In this document: piece after piece, positions 1 to 9,043 of the stretch
Layout of the letters: the number at the start of each line of letters is the position of its first letter
How positions within the stretch are numbered: position 1 is the first letter of the stretch
DNA from: Pseudomonas putida
GTDB lineage: Bacteria; Pseudomonadota; Gammaproteobacteria; Pseudomonadales; Pseudomonadaceae
Length of the DNA stretch: 64,000 nucleotides
NCBI RefSeq assembly: GCF_004357765.1
Contig: NZ_SMTE01000004.1
Coordinates: 310,001 to 374,000, forward strand
Direction of reading: 5' to 3'
Notes under the pieces: generated by a model
What the model saw: the letters and a program-made list of their open reading frames with translations, nothing else
Database searches by the model: none
Told to the model about the DNA's origin: nothing
Position numbers and translations under genes: made by a program

Positions 1-958
1 CAGCAAGGACGCCCAGGTTCGCTTCAAGGCCAACCCGGACTATTTCCGCGGCAAGCCGCCGTCCGATTCGCTGATTTTCGCCATCACCACCGACGGCAAC
101 GTGCGCCTGCAGAAGCTGCGCGCCAACGAGTGCCAGGTCGCGCTGTACCCCAAACCGGACGACGTGCCCTCGATCAAGGCCGACCCTGCGCTCAAGGTCG
201 AAGAGATCGAGGCTCTGGTCACCGGTTACATCTCCATGAATACCGAACACCCGTATTTGAGCGATGTGCGCGTGCGCAAGGCCATCGACATTGCCTTCGA
301 CCGCCAGACCCACGTGGACCAACTGTTCGGCAAGGGCAATGCGCTGGTCGCCGTGAACCCCTACCCCCCGACCATGATCGGTTACAACACCGACAACAGG
401 AACCCACCCCGCGACTTGGCCAAAGCCCGCGAACTGCTCGAACAAGCGGGCGTGTCACCTGGCACGGTGTTCACGCTGTTCACCCGCAGCGGCGGCGGTC
501 CGACCAACCCCAACCCTCGCCTTTCGGCGGAAATGCTGCAAGCCGACCTCAAACAGATCGGCCTGGTGCTGAATGTCCGCGTCATGGAGTGGGCCGAAAT
601 GCTGCGCCGCGCCAAGAATGGCGAAGCCGACCTGGTGTCCACTGGCTGGGCCGGCGACAACGGCGACCCGGATAACTTCCTCAGTCCCCTGCTCAGTTGC
701 GACGCCGCCAAGACCGGCGAGAACTACGCGCGCTGGTGCAACTCGAAATTCCAGGAACTGATCACCCGTGCCCGCGAGGTGACCGACACAGACGAGCGTG
801 CAAGGCTCTATGCCGAGGCTTTGAAGGTGTACGATGAAGACCAGCCCTGGATCAGCATGGCCCATCCGAAGATGTTCACCGCCATGCGCAGCAACGTGGA
901 GGGTTACGTGATCAACCCTCTGACCAACAACAACTTCGCCACGACCAAGGTGAAGTAG
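1..958 (+). CDS. Dipeptide/oligopeptide ABC transporter substrate-binding protein (DppA-like), 5' partial
   Basis: This is the C-terminal 318 residues of a periplasmic solute-binding protein of the SBP_bac_5 family; the frame runs open from base 2 to TAG at 956-958. Members are usually about 530 residues, so roughly 210 N-terminal residues, including the signal peptide, lie outside the window. The family core is clear: FKANPDYFRGK near the left edge, YISMNTEHPYLSDVRVRKAI (residues about 75-95), and a lobe ending in VEGYVINPLTNNNF. The family delivers peptides to a cognate ABC permease. Permease and ATPase genes follow at once in the same direction, so it heads that operon. Ligand class (dipeptide, longer peptide, heme) cannot be read from this part. 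Confidence 0.9.
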   Translation, partial: SKDAQVRFKANPDYFRGKPPSDSLIFAITTDGNVRLQKLRANECQVALYPKPDDVPSIKADPALKVEEIEALVTGYISMNTEHPYLSDVRVRKAIDIAFDRQTHVDQLFGKGNALVAVNPYPPTMIGYNTDNRNPPRDLAKARELLEQAGVSPGTVFTLFTRSGGGPTNPNPRLSAEMLQADLKQIGLVLNVRVMEWAEMLRRAKNGEADLVSTGWAGDNGDPDNFLSPLLSCDAAKTGENYARWCNSKFQELITRAREVTDTDERARLYAEALKVYDEDQPWISMAHPKMFTAMRSNVEGYVINPLTNNNFATTKVK

Positions 959-1034
959 AACAACAACGACCGCCGGCAACCCACGAGGGGACTGGCGGCA
1001 CTGCCTTGACCGGCCGATTGAGGTAACCCTGACA

Positions 1035-2045
1035 ATGTTGAGTTTTATTGCCCGGCGCCTGGGCCTGTTGATACCGACCTTCTTCGGTATCACCTTGCTG
1101 ACCTTCGCGCTCATACGCCTGATCCCCGGCGACCCGGTGGAAGTGATGATGGGCGAGCGCAGAGTGGACCCCGAGATGCACGCCCAGGCCATGGAGCGCC
1201 TGGGCCTGAACAAACCGCTTCCGGTCCAGTATCTGGATTACGTGGGCAAGCTCGCCCAAGGTGACCTGGGAGAGTCGCTGCGTACCCGCGAGAGTGTCTG
1301 GACCGAGTTCCTCACGCTGTTCCCGGCGACCCTGGAACTGTCGCTCGCCGCCCTGCTGTTCGCCGGTACCATCGGCGTGCTCGCCGGGGTGATCGCTGCG
1401 CTCAAACGGGGCTCGCTGTTCGACCACGGGGTGATGGGCATTTCGCTGGCCGGCTACTCCATGCCGATCTTCTGGTGGGGTCTGATCCTGATCATGTTCT
1501 TCTCGGTCAGCCTTGGCTGGACGCCGGTATCAGGCCGCATCGACCTGCTCTACGACATCGAGCCGAAAACCGGCTTCATGCTCATCGACACCTTGCTCAG
1601 CGATGAGGAAGGCGCGTTCAAGGACGCGGTCATGCACCTGATCCTGCCGGCCATCGTGCTGGGCACCATCCCCCTGGCAGTGATCGCCCGCATGACCCGC
1701 TCGTCGATGCTCGAGGTACTGCGCGAAGACTACATCCGCACCGCACGGGCCAAGGGCCTGTCGCCGGCCCGCGTGGTGTTCGTGCACGGCCTGCGCAACG
1801 CGCTGATCCCGGTGTTGACGGTATTCGGCCTGCAAGTCGGCACGCTGCTGGCTGGCGCCGTCCTGACCGAAACCATCTTCTCCTGGCCGGGCGTCGGCAA
1901 ATGGCTGATCGAAGCCATCGGCGCCCGTGACTACCCCGTGGTCCAGAACGGCATCCTGTTGATCGCCTGCCTGGTCATCCTGGTCAATTTCGTGGTGGAC
2001 ATCCTCTACGGCCTGGCCAACCCACGCATCCGTCATCAGCGCTGA
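1035..2045 (+). CDS. dppB: Peptide ABC transporter permease DppB-like
   Basis: This is an inner-membrane permease of 336 residues, the usual length for DppB/OppB. It starts with a hydrophobic helix (about 9-30) followed by the family hallmark LIPGDPVEVMMGE, has several further membrane segments, and carries the cytoplasmic EAA loop (YIRTARAKGLSPARVVFVHG, about 235-255) that docks on the ATPase. The end LYGLANPRIRHQR is typical of DppB. The start ATG has GAGG about a dozen bases upstream. It lies 76 bases after the binding-protein gene and 8 bases before the next permease, so co-transcription is likely. The symbol rests on family resemblance; the peptide preference is not proven. Confidence 0.9.
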   Translation: MLSFIARRLGLLIPTFFGITLLTFALIRLIPGDPVEVMMGERRVDPEMHAQAMERLGLNKPLPVQYLDYVGKLAQGDLGESLRTRESVWTEFLTLFPATLELSLAALLFAGTIGVLAGVIAALKRGSLFDHGVMGISLAGYSMPIFWWGLILIMFFSVSLGWTPVSGRIDLLYDIEPKTGFMLIDTLLSDEEGAFKDAVMHLILPAIVLGTIPLAVIARMTRSSMLEVLREDYIRTARAKGLSPARVVFVHGLRNALIPVLTVFGLQVGTLLAGAVLTETIFSWPGVGKWLIEAIGARDYPVVQNGILLIACLVILVNFVVDILYGLANPRIRHQR

Positions 2046-2053
2046 GGCCCTCC

Positions 2054-2980
2054 ATGACCAGTCCGACAATCAAAACCGTCGCACCGGCCCAGCCGGTGGA
2101 CACCAGTCTGCTTTACCCCTCCCCGTTCAAGGAGTTCTGGCATGCCTTCGCCCGCAACAAAGGTGCGGTGCTGGGCTTGGCCTTCATGTGCGTGGTGGTG
2201 TTCTGCGCGCTGTTCGCGCCGTGGGTGGCGCCGTATGACCCAAGCGAGCAATTTCGCGACTACCTGCTGACCCCACCGGTTTGGCTCGAAGGAGGCACCT
2301 GGCAATTCGTGCTGGGCACCGACGAACTGGGCCGCGACCTGCTTTCGCGGCTGATCACCGGCGCACGCCTGTCGTTGCTGATCGGCCTGTCATCGGTAGT
2401 GATGTCGTTGATCCCCGGCATTCTTCTGGGTCTGCTGGCCGGCTTCTTCCCGCGCCTGCTCGGCCCGTCGATCATGCGCCTGATGGACGTGATGCTGGCA
2501 TTGCCATCGTTGCTGCTGGCAGTGGCGATCGTCGCCATCCTCGGCCCTGGCCTGATCAACACGGTAATCGCCATCGCCATCGTGTCGTTGCCGTCCTACG
2601 TCCGTCTGACCCGCGCTGCAGTGATGGGCGAACTCAATCGCGACTACGTCACCGCTGCGCGCCTGGCCGGTGCCGGGCTACCACGGCTGATGTTCGTGAC
2701 CGTGTTACCCAACTGCATGGCGCCGTTGATCGTCCAGGCCACCCTGAGTTTCTCGTCGGCCATTCTCGACGCCGCAGCCCTGGGCTTCCTCGGCCTGGGT
2801 GTGCAACCCCCGACACCCGAATGGGGCACGATGCTGGCTTCGGCGCGTGACTATATCGAGCGCGCCTGGTGGGTGGTGAGCCTGCCCGGCCTGACCATCC
2901 TGCTCAGCGTGCTGGCAATCAACCTGATGGGCGACGGCCTGCGCGATGCGCTGGATCCGAAACTCAAGAACGCCGCCTGA
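2054..2980 (+). CDS. dppC: Peptide ABC transporter permease DppC-like
   Basis: This is the second permease subunit, 308 residues. It has the OppC/DppC layout: a cytoplasmic N-terminal tail, a first membrane helix at about 35-55 ([20 protein letters not shown]), the short periplasmic segment with [16 protein letters not shown], and a five-helix core. The EAA loop [20 protein letters not shown] is at about 197-216, and [17 protein letters not shown] near the C-terminus is a strong family signature. It would pair with the preceding DppB-like subunit to form the channel. The short gap to dppB and the ten-base gap to the first ATPase gene support a single operon. Confidence 0.9.
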   Translation: MTSPTIKTVAPAQPVDTSLLYPSPFKEFWHAFARNKGAVLGLAFMCVVVFCALFAPWVAPYDPSEQFRDYLLTPPVWLEGGTWQFVLGTDELGRDLLSRLITGARLSLLIGLSSVVMSLIPGILLGLLAGFFPRLLGPSIMRLMDVMLALPSLLLAVAIVAILGPGLINTVIAIAIVSLPSYVRLTRAAVMGELNRDYVTAARLAGAGLPRLMFVTVLPNCMAPLIVQATLSFSSAILDAAALGFLGLGVQPPTPEWGTMLASARDYIERAWWVVSLPGLTILLSVLAINLMGDGLRDALDPKLKNAA

Positions 2981-2990
2981 GGAGCCCGTC

Positions 2991-3959
2991 ATGTCACTGT
3001 TGCAGATCAACAACCTCAACGTGCGCTTCGGCGACGCCAATGCAGTACCGGTAGTGGACGGCCTCGACCTGGCGGTGGACGCCGGCGAGATTCTGGCCAT
3101 CGTCGGCGAATCCGGCTCCGGCAAGTCGGTGACCATGATGGCGCTGATGGGCCTGATCGACGCCCCCGGGCGAATCTCCGCGGACACCCTCAGTTTTGCC
3201 GGCACCGACATGCTCAAGCTCAGCGCCCGGCAGCGGCGCAAGATCGTCGGCAAGGACATCGCCATGGTCTTCCAGGACCCGATGACCGCGCTCAACCCTA
3301 GCTATACCGTAGGCTTCCAGATCGAGGAGGTGCTGCGCCAGCACCTGGGTCTCAAAGGCAAGGCCGCTCGCCAGCGAGCCCTGGAGCTGCTGAGAAAGGT
3401 CGAGATCCCGGCCCCGGAAAGCCGCCTGGACGCCTATCCACATCAACTGTCAGGCGGCATGAGCCAGCGCGTCGCGATCGCCATGGCGATCGCCGGTGAA
3501 CCCAAGCTGCTGATCGCCGACGAACCGACCACCGCCCTGGATGTGACCATCCAGGCGCAGATCATGGAGCTGCTGGTGAACCTGCAGAAAGAGCGCAACA
3601 TGGCGCTGATCCTGATCACCCATGACCTTGCGGTGGTCGCCGAGACCGCCCGACGGGTGTGCGTGATGTATGCCGGCCAAGCGGTCGAGGTGGGCCAGGT
3701 GCCGGAGTTGTTCGACATTCCTGCCCACCCCTACAGCGAGGCCCTGCTGGCGGCCATCCCCGAGCACAGTATCGGTGCCGAGCGTCTGGCCACCCTACCG
3801 GGTATCGTTCCCGGCCGCTACGACCGACCGCAGGGCTGCCTGTTATCGCCACGCTGTCCTTACGTGCAAGACAACTGCCGGCAACAGCGCCCGGCGCTGG
3901 AACCCCAGGCCCACAGCCTGGCCCGCTGCTTCTACCCATTGAACCAGGAGGTGGCCTGA
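2991..3959 (+). CDS. dppD: Peptide ABC transporter ATP-binding protein DppD-like
   Basis: This is one of the two nucleotide-binding subunits, 322 residues. Walker A GESGSGKS is at residues 39-46, the Q-loop is [13 protein letters not shown], the ABC signature LSGGMSQR is near 152-159, and Walker B LLIADEPT is followed by TALD. The C-terminal oligopeptide-transporter extension has cysteines at [14 protein letters not shown] and a final C, as in members that bind an iron-sulfur cluster. I chose the ATG at 2991 over an in-frame upstream ATG at 2946 because GAGGAG lies just before it and the upstream start would overlap dppC. The stop overlaps the next gene's start as TGATG, which implies translational coupling. 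Confidence 0.9.
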   Translation: MSLLQINNLNVRFGDANAVPVVDGLDLAVDAGEILAIVGESGSGKSVTMMALMGLIDAPGRISADTLSFAGTDMLKLSARQRRKIVGKDIAMVFQDPMTALNPSYTVGFQIEEVLRQHLGLKGKAARQRALELLRKVEIPAPESRLDAYPHQLSGGMSQRVAIAMAIAGEPKLLIADEPTTALDVTIQAQIMELLVNLQKERNMALILITHDLAVVAETARRVCVMYAGQAVEVGQVPELFDIPAHPYSEALLAAIPEHSIGAERLATLPGIVPGRYDRPQGCLLSPRCPYVQDNCRQQRPALEPQAHSLARCFYPLNQEVA

Positions 3960-4927
3960 TGGCTGTGGTACTCACCGCGCGGGAGCTTACCCGCCACTAC
4001 GAGGTGTCCCGAGGGTTGTTCAAGGGTAACGCTTTGGTGCGTGCACTGAACGGCGTTTCGTTCGAACTGGAGGCCGGCAAGACCCTGGCCGTGGTGGGCG
4101 AGTCCGGCTGCGGCAAGTCGACCCTGGCACGGGCCCTGACCCTGATCGAGTCACCCACCTCCGGTTCGCTGCAGATCGCCGGAACCGAGGTGGCCGGTGC
4201 CAGCAAGGCTGCCCGCAAGCAATTACGCCGCGACGTGCAGATGGTCTTCCAGAGCCCTTACGCCTCGCTCAACCCAAGGCAGAAGATCGGCGACCAACTG
4301 GCCGAGCCGTTGCTGATCAATACCTCGCTGACCAAGGCCGAACGGCGTGACAAAGTCCAGCGGATGATGGAGCAGGTCGGTCTGCGACCGGAACATTATC
4401 AGCGCTATCCGCACATGTTCTCGGGCGGCCAGCGCCAGCGTATCGCCCTGGCCCGGGCCATGATGCTGCAGCCGAAGGTATTGGTGGCGGACGAACCGAC
4501 GTCGGCGCTCGATGTCTCGATCCAGGCACAGGTGCTCAACCTGTTCATGGACCTGCAGAAGGAATTCGACACCGCCTACGTCTTCATCTCGCACAACCTG
4601 GCGGTGGTGCGTCACGTGGCCGATCAAGTGCTGGTGATGTACCTGGGCCGGCCGGCAGAGATGGGGCCGAAAGAGGACATCTACGAAAAGCCGCTGCACC
4701 CCTATACCCAGGCCTTGCTGTCAGCGACCCCGGCGATTCACCCGGACCCGCTGAAACCTAAGATTCGCATTGCCGGGGAGCTCCCTAACCCCTTGAACCC
4801 ACCGGAGGGCTGTGCGTTCCACAAGCGCTGCCCTTACGCCACTGAGCGTTGCGCCAGTGAGGTGCCGGCGTTCCGGCTGGTTGGGACGCGGCAGGTGGCG
4901 TGTCATTACGCGGAGCAGTTCCTCTAG
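3959..4927 (+). CDS. dppF: Peptide ABC transporter ATP-binding protein DppF-like
   Basis: This is the second ATPase subunit, 322 residues from the ATG that overlaps the dppD stop. Walker A GESGCGKS lies near residues 46-53, the Q-loop is MVFQSPYASLNPRQ, the signature is FSGGQRQR and Walker B is VLVADEPTSALD. The C-terminal extension again carries cysteines (GCAFHKRCPYATERC and a late C). A longer in-frame reading back to 3659 is not credible because it would lie inside dppD. DppD and DppF form the heterodimer that powers the importer. It is the last gene of the operon; a perfect 11-bp hairpin follows at 4941-4964. Confidence 0.9.
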   Translation: MAVVLTARELTRHYEVSRGLFKGNALVRALNGVSFELEAGKTLAVVGESGCGKSTLARALTLIESPTSGSLQIAGTEVAGASKAARKQLRRDVQMVFQSPYASLNPRQKIGDQLAEPLLINTSLTKAERRDKVQRMMEQVGLRPEHYQRYPHMFSGGQRQRIALARAMMLQPKVLVADEPTSALDVSIQAQVLNLFMDLQKEFDTAYVFISHNLAVVRHVADQVLVMYLGRPAEMGPKEDIYEKPLHPYTQALLSATPAIHPDPLKPKIRIAGELPNPLNPPEGCAFHKRCPYATERCASEVPAFRLVGTRQVACHYAEQFL

Positions 4928-4940
4928 AACAGTATCGCCT

Positions 4941-4964
4941 CCATCGCCGGCAAGCCGGCGATGG
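4941..4964. repeat. Perfect 11-bp inverted repeat, REP-like
   Basis: CCATCGCCGGC and its exact complement are separated by only AA. It sits 13 bases after the dppF stop and 12 bases before the end of the converging small gene. The core GCCGGCAAGCCGGC resembles the GCnGGCAAGCCnGC core of P. putida REP elements. There is no T-run, so it is more likely an mRNA-stabilising or REP structure than a strong intrinsic terminator. Confidence 0.6.
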
Positions 4965-4976
4965 ACCCGCGAAACC

Positions 4977-5051
4977 TCAATGCATGAAGAACCAGATCAG
5001 AATGATCACCGGAATGGGTACACCAATCATCCATAGCAGTATCGAGCGCAT
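4977..5051 (-). CDS. 24-residue hydrophobic membrane peptide
   Basis: This very short reading frame runs on the minus strand from ATG at 5049-5051 to TGA at 4977-4979. A clear ribosome-binding site (AAGGAG, 6-7 bases before the ATG) supports translation. The peptide begins MRSILLWMIG and ends LIWFFMH, with V/I/L/P-rich residues between. Nearly the whole length is hydrophobic with a single N-terminal arginine, which predicts one membrane segment with a short cytoplasmic N-terminus. I do not recognise a named family. It converges on dppF and is divergent from the AraC-type gene at 5210. Confidence 0.6.
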   Translation of the reverse strand: MRSILLWMIGVPIPVIILIWFFMH

Positions 5052-5209
5052 AACCTTTCTCCTTGTGTGAGGTTGGTTAAGTCATTGCAGCGCCCATGCC
5101 AGACGTGTCAAAAAATTACATGCTTATGAAACAACAGGTTAGCGGCCAAGCCGCTTGAAGAAACCGTGCAAAATGCCAGATCGCCGATATTGCGTCGGGG
5201 TGTTCTGCA

Positions 5210-6034
5210 ATGCACTATCGCTTCATGACCACGCCTGCCCTCCCCGACGGCCCCGAGCAGACCCCGCTCACGGCCGATACCGTGCTGCGCTATCACCTGT
5301 GCTGGAAGCATCGCGACCTCGAGGGCGTGATCGCGCTTTATCACCCGGAAGTGCAGTACCACGACTTCTTTCAGAACCGCATGCTCGGCTACCACGAACT
5401 GCGTGAGTACGTAAGCGCCTGCCTGCCCCACGAGGCCGGCGAAGACATCGTACACAGTGACCGTATCCGCGTGGATGGCTGCACCGCGTTCATCCAGTAC
5501 CAGGTCACGGTGCAGGGTGGCGCGGGTCTGGTGGCATTCCAGTCCAGCGAGGCAATCACGGTCCGCGATGGCCTGATCTGGCGGGTCAATGAATACGCCA
5601 CGCTGGTTCGCAGCAATGGCGCCGGCTCCGAAAGCGGCGGCCCACGCCCTGCCACCAGCCGGCTGGGCTTGTCACCCCGACAGCTGTCGACCATGGCCCA
5701 GGACCTGGAGCACTATTTTCAGCGCCAACGCCCCTATCTCGACCCGGAACTGAACCTGCAACAGGTGGCCGACGCCAGCGGCTACAGCCGCAACCAGATC
5801 TCCTATCTGCTCAATCAGGTGCTGGGCCAGAGCTTCTACCGCTACGTCAACCAGGCGCGTCTGCAACACTTGCTGGCCAGCCTGGACGCTGACAGCGCCG
5901 AAGCGACCATCGACGATCTGGCTTTCAATGCCGGCTTCAATTCCCTGTCGGCGTTCTACAAGTGCTTCCGCGAGCACACAGGGCTCACGCCCAAGGCCTA
6001 CCTGCGGCAAATTTCCCTGCGTGCACGCACGTAA
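5210..6034 (+). CDS. SnoaL-like domain fused to AraC-family DNA-binding domain
   Basis: This is a 274-residue transcription regulator with an unusual sensor. Residues about 20-130 read as an NTF2/SnoaL-like fold (VLRYHLCWKHRDLEGVIALY, then HDFFQNRMLGYHELREYV and IWRVNEYATL). Residues about 165-270 are an AraC C-terminal domain with two helix-turn-helix motifs (LQQVADASGYSRNQISYLLN; IDDLAFNAGFNSLSAFYKCF) ending in the family signature TGLTPKAYLRQ. SnoaL-like pockets bind small molecules, so ligand sensing by that domain is an inference. Neither the ATG at 5210 nor the one at 5225 has a convincing ribosome-binding site. It lies 65 bases before an amine oxidase gene in the same direction and is the likely regulator of that group. 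Confidence 0.8.
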   Translation: MHYRFMTTPALPDGPEQTPLTADTVLRYHLCWKHRDLEGVIALYHPEVQYHDFFQNRMLGYHELREYVSACLPHEAGEDIVHSDRIRVDGCTAFIQYQVTVQGGAGLVAFQSSEAITVRDGLIWRVNEYATLVRSNGAGSESGGPRPATSRLGLSPRQLSTMAQDLEHYFQRQRPYLDPELNLQQVADASGYSRNQISYLLNQVLGQSFYRYVNQARLQHLLASLDADSAEATIDDLAFNAGFNSLSAFYKCFREHTGLTPKAYLRQISLRART

Positions 6035-6099
6035 GACAGCTCCGGCCCGCCCCCACTAGGATCGCCCACAGACCCTGACGGATGTGGAGCCACCCTTCG

Positions 6100-7506
6100 A
6101 TGCAAGCCCTGCGCACACTCAGCCTGTGGATGGAGCAACTCGACGAGCCGCTGACCCCGCGCCCGGCCCTGGAAGTCGACCTGGAGGTCGACGTGTGCAT
6201 CATCGGTGCCGGCTATACCGGGCTGTGGACGGCCTACTACCTCAAGCGCCAGGCAGCGCACCTGAACATCGCCGTGATCGATGCCAAGATCGCAGGTTTC
6301 GGCGCTTCGGGGCGCAACGGCGGTTGGCTGATGGGCAACCTGCTGGGCGAGGACCGTCTATTGGCCACGCTTTCACCGCAACACCGACGCGCCAGCATCG
6401 ATCTGCTGCACGGTATCCCCGACCAGGTACAGGATGTGCTGCAGCGCGAAAGCATCGACTGCGATTACCGCAAAGGCGGCGTACTGTATTGTGCTTCGCG
6501 CTACCCCGAGCAGGAGCGCAGCCTGCGTGCCTACCTCGATGACCTTTATCGCCAGGGCATGACCGAGGACGACTACCGCTGGCTGCGGCCGGAGCAACTG
6601 GATGCCCAACTGCGCGTGAGCAATGCCTACGGCGCCATCTTCAGTCCGCACACCGCGACCATTCAGCCAGCGAAGCTGGTGCGGGGCCTGGCCAGGGCTG
6701 TCGAAGCGCTGGGCGTAGCGATCTACGAGAACACCCCTGCCATTGACTGGCAGCCTGGCGAAGTGCGCTCGCCCCTGGCTCGCATCCGCTGCCAATGGAC
6801 GGTGCCCGCCGTCGAGGGTTATGCCGCCAGCCTGCCGCCGCTGGGCAAGCATCAGTTGCCGGTGCAAAGCCTGCTGGTGGCCACCGAACCCTTGTCCGAA
6901 TCGACCTGGGAGCAAATCGGGCTGTCCCAGGGCCAGGCCTTCAGCGAAAGCAGCCGCCAGGTCACCTATGGCCAGCGCACAGCGGACAACCGCCTGGTGT
7001 TCGGCGCCCGCGGTGGCTACCGCTTCGGCGGCCGTCTGCGGGAAAACTTCACGCTCGAACAACATGAGATCGAACTGCGCCGCTATTTGTTCGGCGAACT
7101 GTTCCCGCAACTACGGCAGGTTCGGATCACGCACTCCTGGGGCGGCAACCTCGGCATGGCCAGGCGCTTTCGTCCGCACATGCTCTGCGATCGGCAGCGC
7201 GGTATCGCCCTGGCCGGTGGCTACGGCGGCGAAGGCGTCGGCGCGACCAATCTCGGCGGACGCACCCTGGCGGCATTGATCCTCAACCAGCACAACGAAC
7301 TGACTGCGCAACCCTGGGTGCTCGACAACCGTCCCGTGTCGAGCTTGGCCAGCTGGCCACCAGAGCCCTGCCGCTGGCTGGGCTACAACGCGATCATCAA
7401 AAGTTTCGTCCACGAGGACCGGACCCTCGCCAATCCCGCCAGCGCGCCCTGGAGGCGGCGCCTGGCCAGCTCGTTAGCGGACTTCATGGAAGGTTTCATG
7501 CACTGA
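6100..7506 (+). CDS. FAD-dependent oxidoreductase of the DAO/PuuB amine-oxidase type
   Basis: This is a 468-residue flavoprotein of the D-amino-acid oxidase superfamily. The dinucleotide-binding motif VCIIGAGYTGLWTAYYLK lies at about residues 28-45, followed by GFGASGRNGGWLMG, which is characteristic of gamma-glutamylputrescine oxidase-like enzymes. The C-terminal FAD contact GYGGEGVGATNLGGRTLA is also present. The family oxidises amines or N-substituted amino acids to aldehydes or ketones, releasing H2O2. The ATG at 6100 has GGAG about 11 bases upstream; an in-frame ATG at 6082 would add six residues. It is followed by a cupin and a PotF-like gene, so an aminated or polyamine-like substrate is probable but not identified. 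Confidence 0.85.
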   Translation: MQALRTLSLWMEQLDEPLTPRPALEVDLEVDVCIIGAGYTGLWTAYYLKRQAAHLNIAVIDAKIAGFGASGRNGGWLMGNLLGEDRLLATLSPQHRRASIDLLHGIPDQVQDVLQRESIDCDYRKGGVLYCASRYPEQERSLRAYLDDLYRQGMTEDDYRWLRPEQLDAQLRVSNAYGAIFSPHTATIQPAKLVRGLARAVEALGVAIYENTPAIDWQPGEVRSPLARIRCQWTVPAVEGYAASLPPLGKHQLPVQSLLVATEPLSESTWEQIGLSQGQAFSESSRQVTYGQRTADNRLVFGARGGYRFGGRLRENFTLEQHEIELRRYLFGELFPQLRQVRITHSWGGNLGMARRFRPHMLCDRQRGIALAGGYGGEGVGATNLGGRTLAALILNQHNELTAQPWVLDNRPVSSLASWPPEPCRWLGYNAIIKSFVHEDRTLANPASAPWRRRLASSLADFMEGFMH

Positions 7507-7535
7507 TTTCCCCCCTGACACAGGATCCAGCGGTC

Positions 7536-7877
7536 ATGAGCATCACCCACTTCAAGCACACAGAAAGCGTCGAGCTCGATAGTTCCAACCCGGTCGCGGT
7601 GCCGCTCGGCGCCCCGGTGGCAGTCACCTCGGTCACCTGCGTGGAGCGCAGCGACGGCGTCGAGACCGGCATCTGGGAATGCACGCCCGGGCGCTGGCGA
7701 CGGCAAATCGTTCAGCAAGAGTTCTGCCATTTCATCAAAGGCCGTTGCACCTTCACCGCCGACGGTGGCGAGCCCTTGGTCATAGAAGCCGGAGACGCCC
7801 TGATGCTACCGGCCAACAGCACCGGCACCTGGGACATCCAGGAAACCGTGCGCAAGACCTACGTCCTCATTTTCTGA
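7536..7877 (+). CDS. Small cupin-domain protein
   Basis: This is a 113-residue single-domain cupin of the Cupin_3 (DUF861, EutQ-like) type. The recognisable core is GIWECTPGRWRRQI, FCHFIKGRCTFTADGGE and AGDALMLPANSTGTWDIQETVRKTYVL. Members of this group often sit beside amine or amino-acid oxidases in pseudomonads and may be metal-free isomerases or ligand-binding proteins. I see one histidine in the classical metal motif region and not the full H-x-H pair, so metal-dependent catalysis is uncertain. It lies 29 bases after the amine oxidase and 52 before the binding protein, in a probable operon. Confidence 0.8.
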   Translation: MSITHFKHTESVELDSSNPVAVPLGAPVAVTSVTCVERSDGVETGIWECTPGRWRRQIVQQEFCHFIKGRCTFTADGGEPLVIEAGDALMLPANSTGTWDIQETVRKTYVLIF

Positions 7878-7929
7878 TCCGCTGATCGCCTGCCTTCGAT
7901 AACAACAGACAAAGCAAGGTAAACCCGAC

Positions 7930-9009
7930 ATGCGCACGCTCCTTCTCGCTCCCCTGATGCTGGCCGCCAGCATGACCCACGCCGCTGAAACGGTGAAGAT
8001 CTACAATTGGTCCAGCTACGTTGCACCCGACACCCTGAAGAACTTCCAGCAGGCCACCGGCATCGTGCCGACCTACGATGTGTACGACAGCAACGAGACC
8101 CTCGACGGCAAGTTGATGACCGGCAACTCCGGCTACGACGTGGTGTTTCCTTCCAACCACTTCATGGCCCGGCAGATCCAGGGCAAGGCGCTCAAACGCC
8201 TGGACCGCTCGCAGTTGCCCAACTGGCACAACCTCAATCCGGTGCTGCTCAAGGCGCTGGAGGTCAACGATCCGGGCAACCAGTATGGCTTTCCCTATCT
8301 CTGGGGTAGCACCGGCATTGGCTACAACATCGACAAGGTCAAGGCAGTGCTCGGCGACAATGCCCCCGTCGACTCCTGGGATCTGATCTTCAAACCCGAG
8401 TACATGAGCAAGCTGAAAAGCTGCGGCGTCGCGGTGCTGGACAACGGCCCCGAGCTGCTGCCGATCGCCCTGCATTACCTGGGTCTGCCGCACCACAGCC
8501 AGGACCGGGCGGACTACGACAAGGCCAAGGCGCTTTTGATGAGCGTGCGACCGTACATCAGCTACTTCCATTCGTCGAAGTACACCGGCGACCTGGCCAA
8601 TGGCGATGTGTGCGTGGTGGTGGGTTTCTCTGGCGATGTACTGCAGGCCAAGAACCGTGCCGAGGAAGCGCACAACGGGGTGAAAGTGGGTTACTCGATT
8701 CCCAAGGAAGGCGCGCCGATGTGGTTCGACATGGTCGCCATGCCAGCCGATGCGCCCGACGAAAAAGCGGCCTACGCCTACATGAACTACCTGCTGCAAC
8801 CTGAGGTGATGGCCAACATCAGCAACCATGTGCAGTACGCCAACGGTAACCTCAAGGCTGACGGCTTGGTGGACCCGGCCATGAAGGGCAACAGCATGAT
8901 CTACCCGGGCGAGGATGTGATGGGCAAGTTGTATGCCCTGGAGGCGATGCCGGCGAAGATCGACCGGATCAGGACGCGGATCTGGACCAGCATCAAGGCC
9001 GGCAATTGA
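7930..9009 (+). CDS. PotF/SpuD-like polyamine-type periplasmic binding protein (orphan)
   Basis: This is a 359-residue solute-binding protein. It starts with a Sec signal peptide (MRTLLLAPLMLAASMTHA, cleavage before AETV) followed by KIYNWSSYVAPDTLKNFQ, the hallmark of PotD/PotF/SpuD/SpuE proteins, and later SGYDVVFPSNHFMARQI and YLWGSTGIGYNIDKV. Family members bind putrescine, spermidine or related amines in the periplasm for an ABC importer. No permease or ATPase gene accompanies it here, so it must borrow one or act as a sensor. It closes the oxidase-cupin group, and a hairpin follows at 9014-9032. Confidence 0.87.
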   Translation: MRTLLLAPLMLAASMTHAAETVKIYNWSSYVAPDTLKNFQQATGIVPTYDVYDSNETLDGKLMTGNSGYDVVFPSNHFMARQIQGKALKRLDRSQLPNWHNLNPVLLKALEVNDPGNQYGFPYLWGSTGIGYNIDKVKAVLGDNAPVDSWDLIFKPEYMSKLKSCGVAVLDNGPELLPIALHYLGLPHHSQDRADYDKAKALLMSVRPYISYFHSSKYTGDLANGDVCVVVGFSGDVLQAKNRAEEAHNGVKVGYSIPKEGAPMWFDMVAMPADAPDEKAAYAYMNYLLQPEVMANISNHVQYANGNLKADGLVDPAMKGNSMIYPGEDVMGKLYALEAMPAKIDRIRTRIWTSIKAGN

Positions 9010-9013
9010 GACT

Positions 9014-9036
9014 GGGGCCGCTTTGCGGCCCCTGTT
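9014..9036. terminator. Bidirectional terminator between the PotF-like gene and prfC
   Basis: GGGGCCGC and GCGGCCCC form an 8-bp stem around a TTT loop, followed by TGTTT on the plus strand. It starts 4 bases after the PotF-like stop and ends just before the prfC stop at 9044, so it can serve both converging genes. Confidence 0.7.
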
Positions 9037-9043
9037 TCAATGA

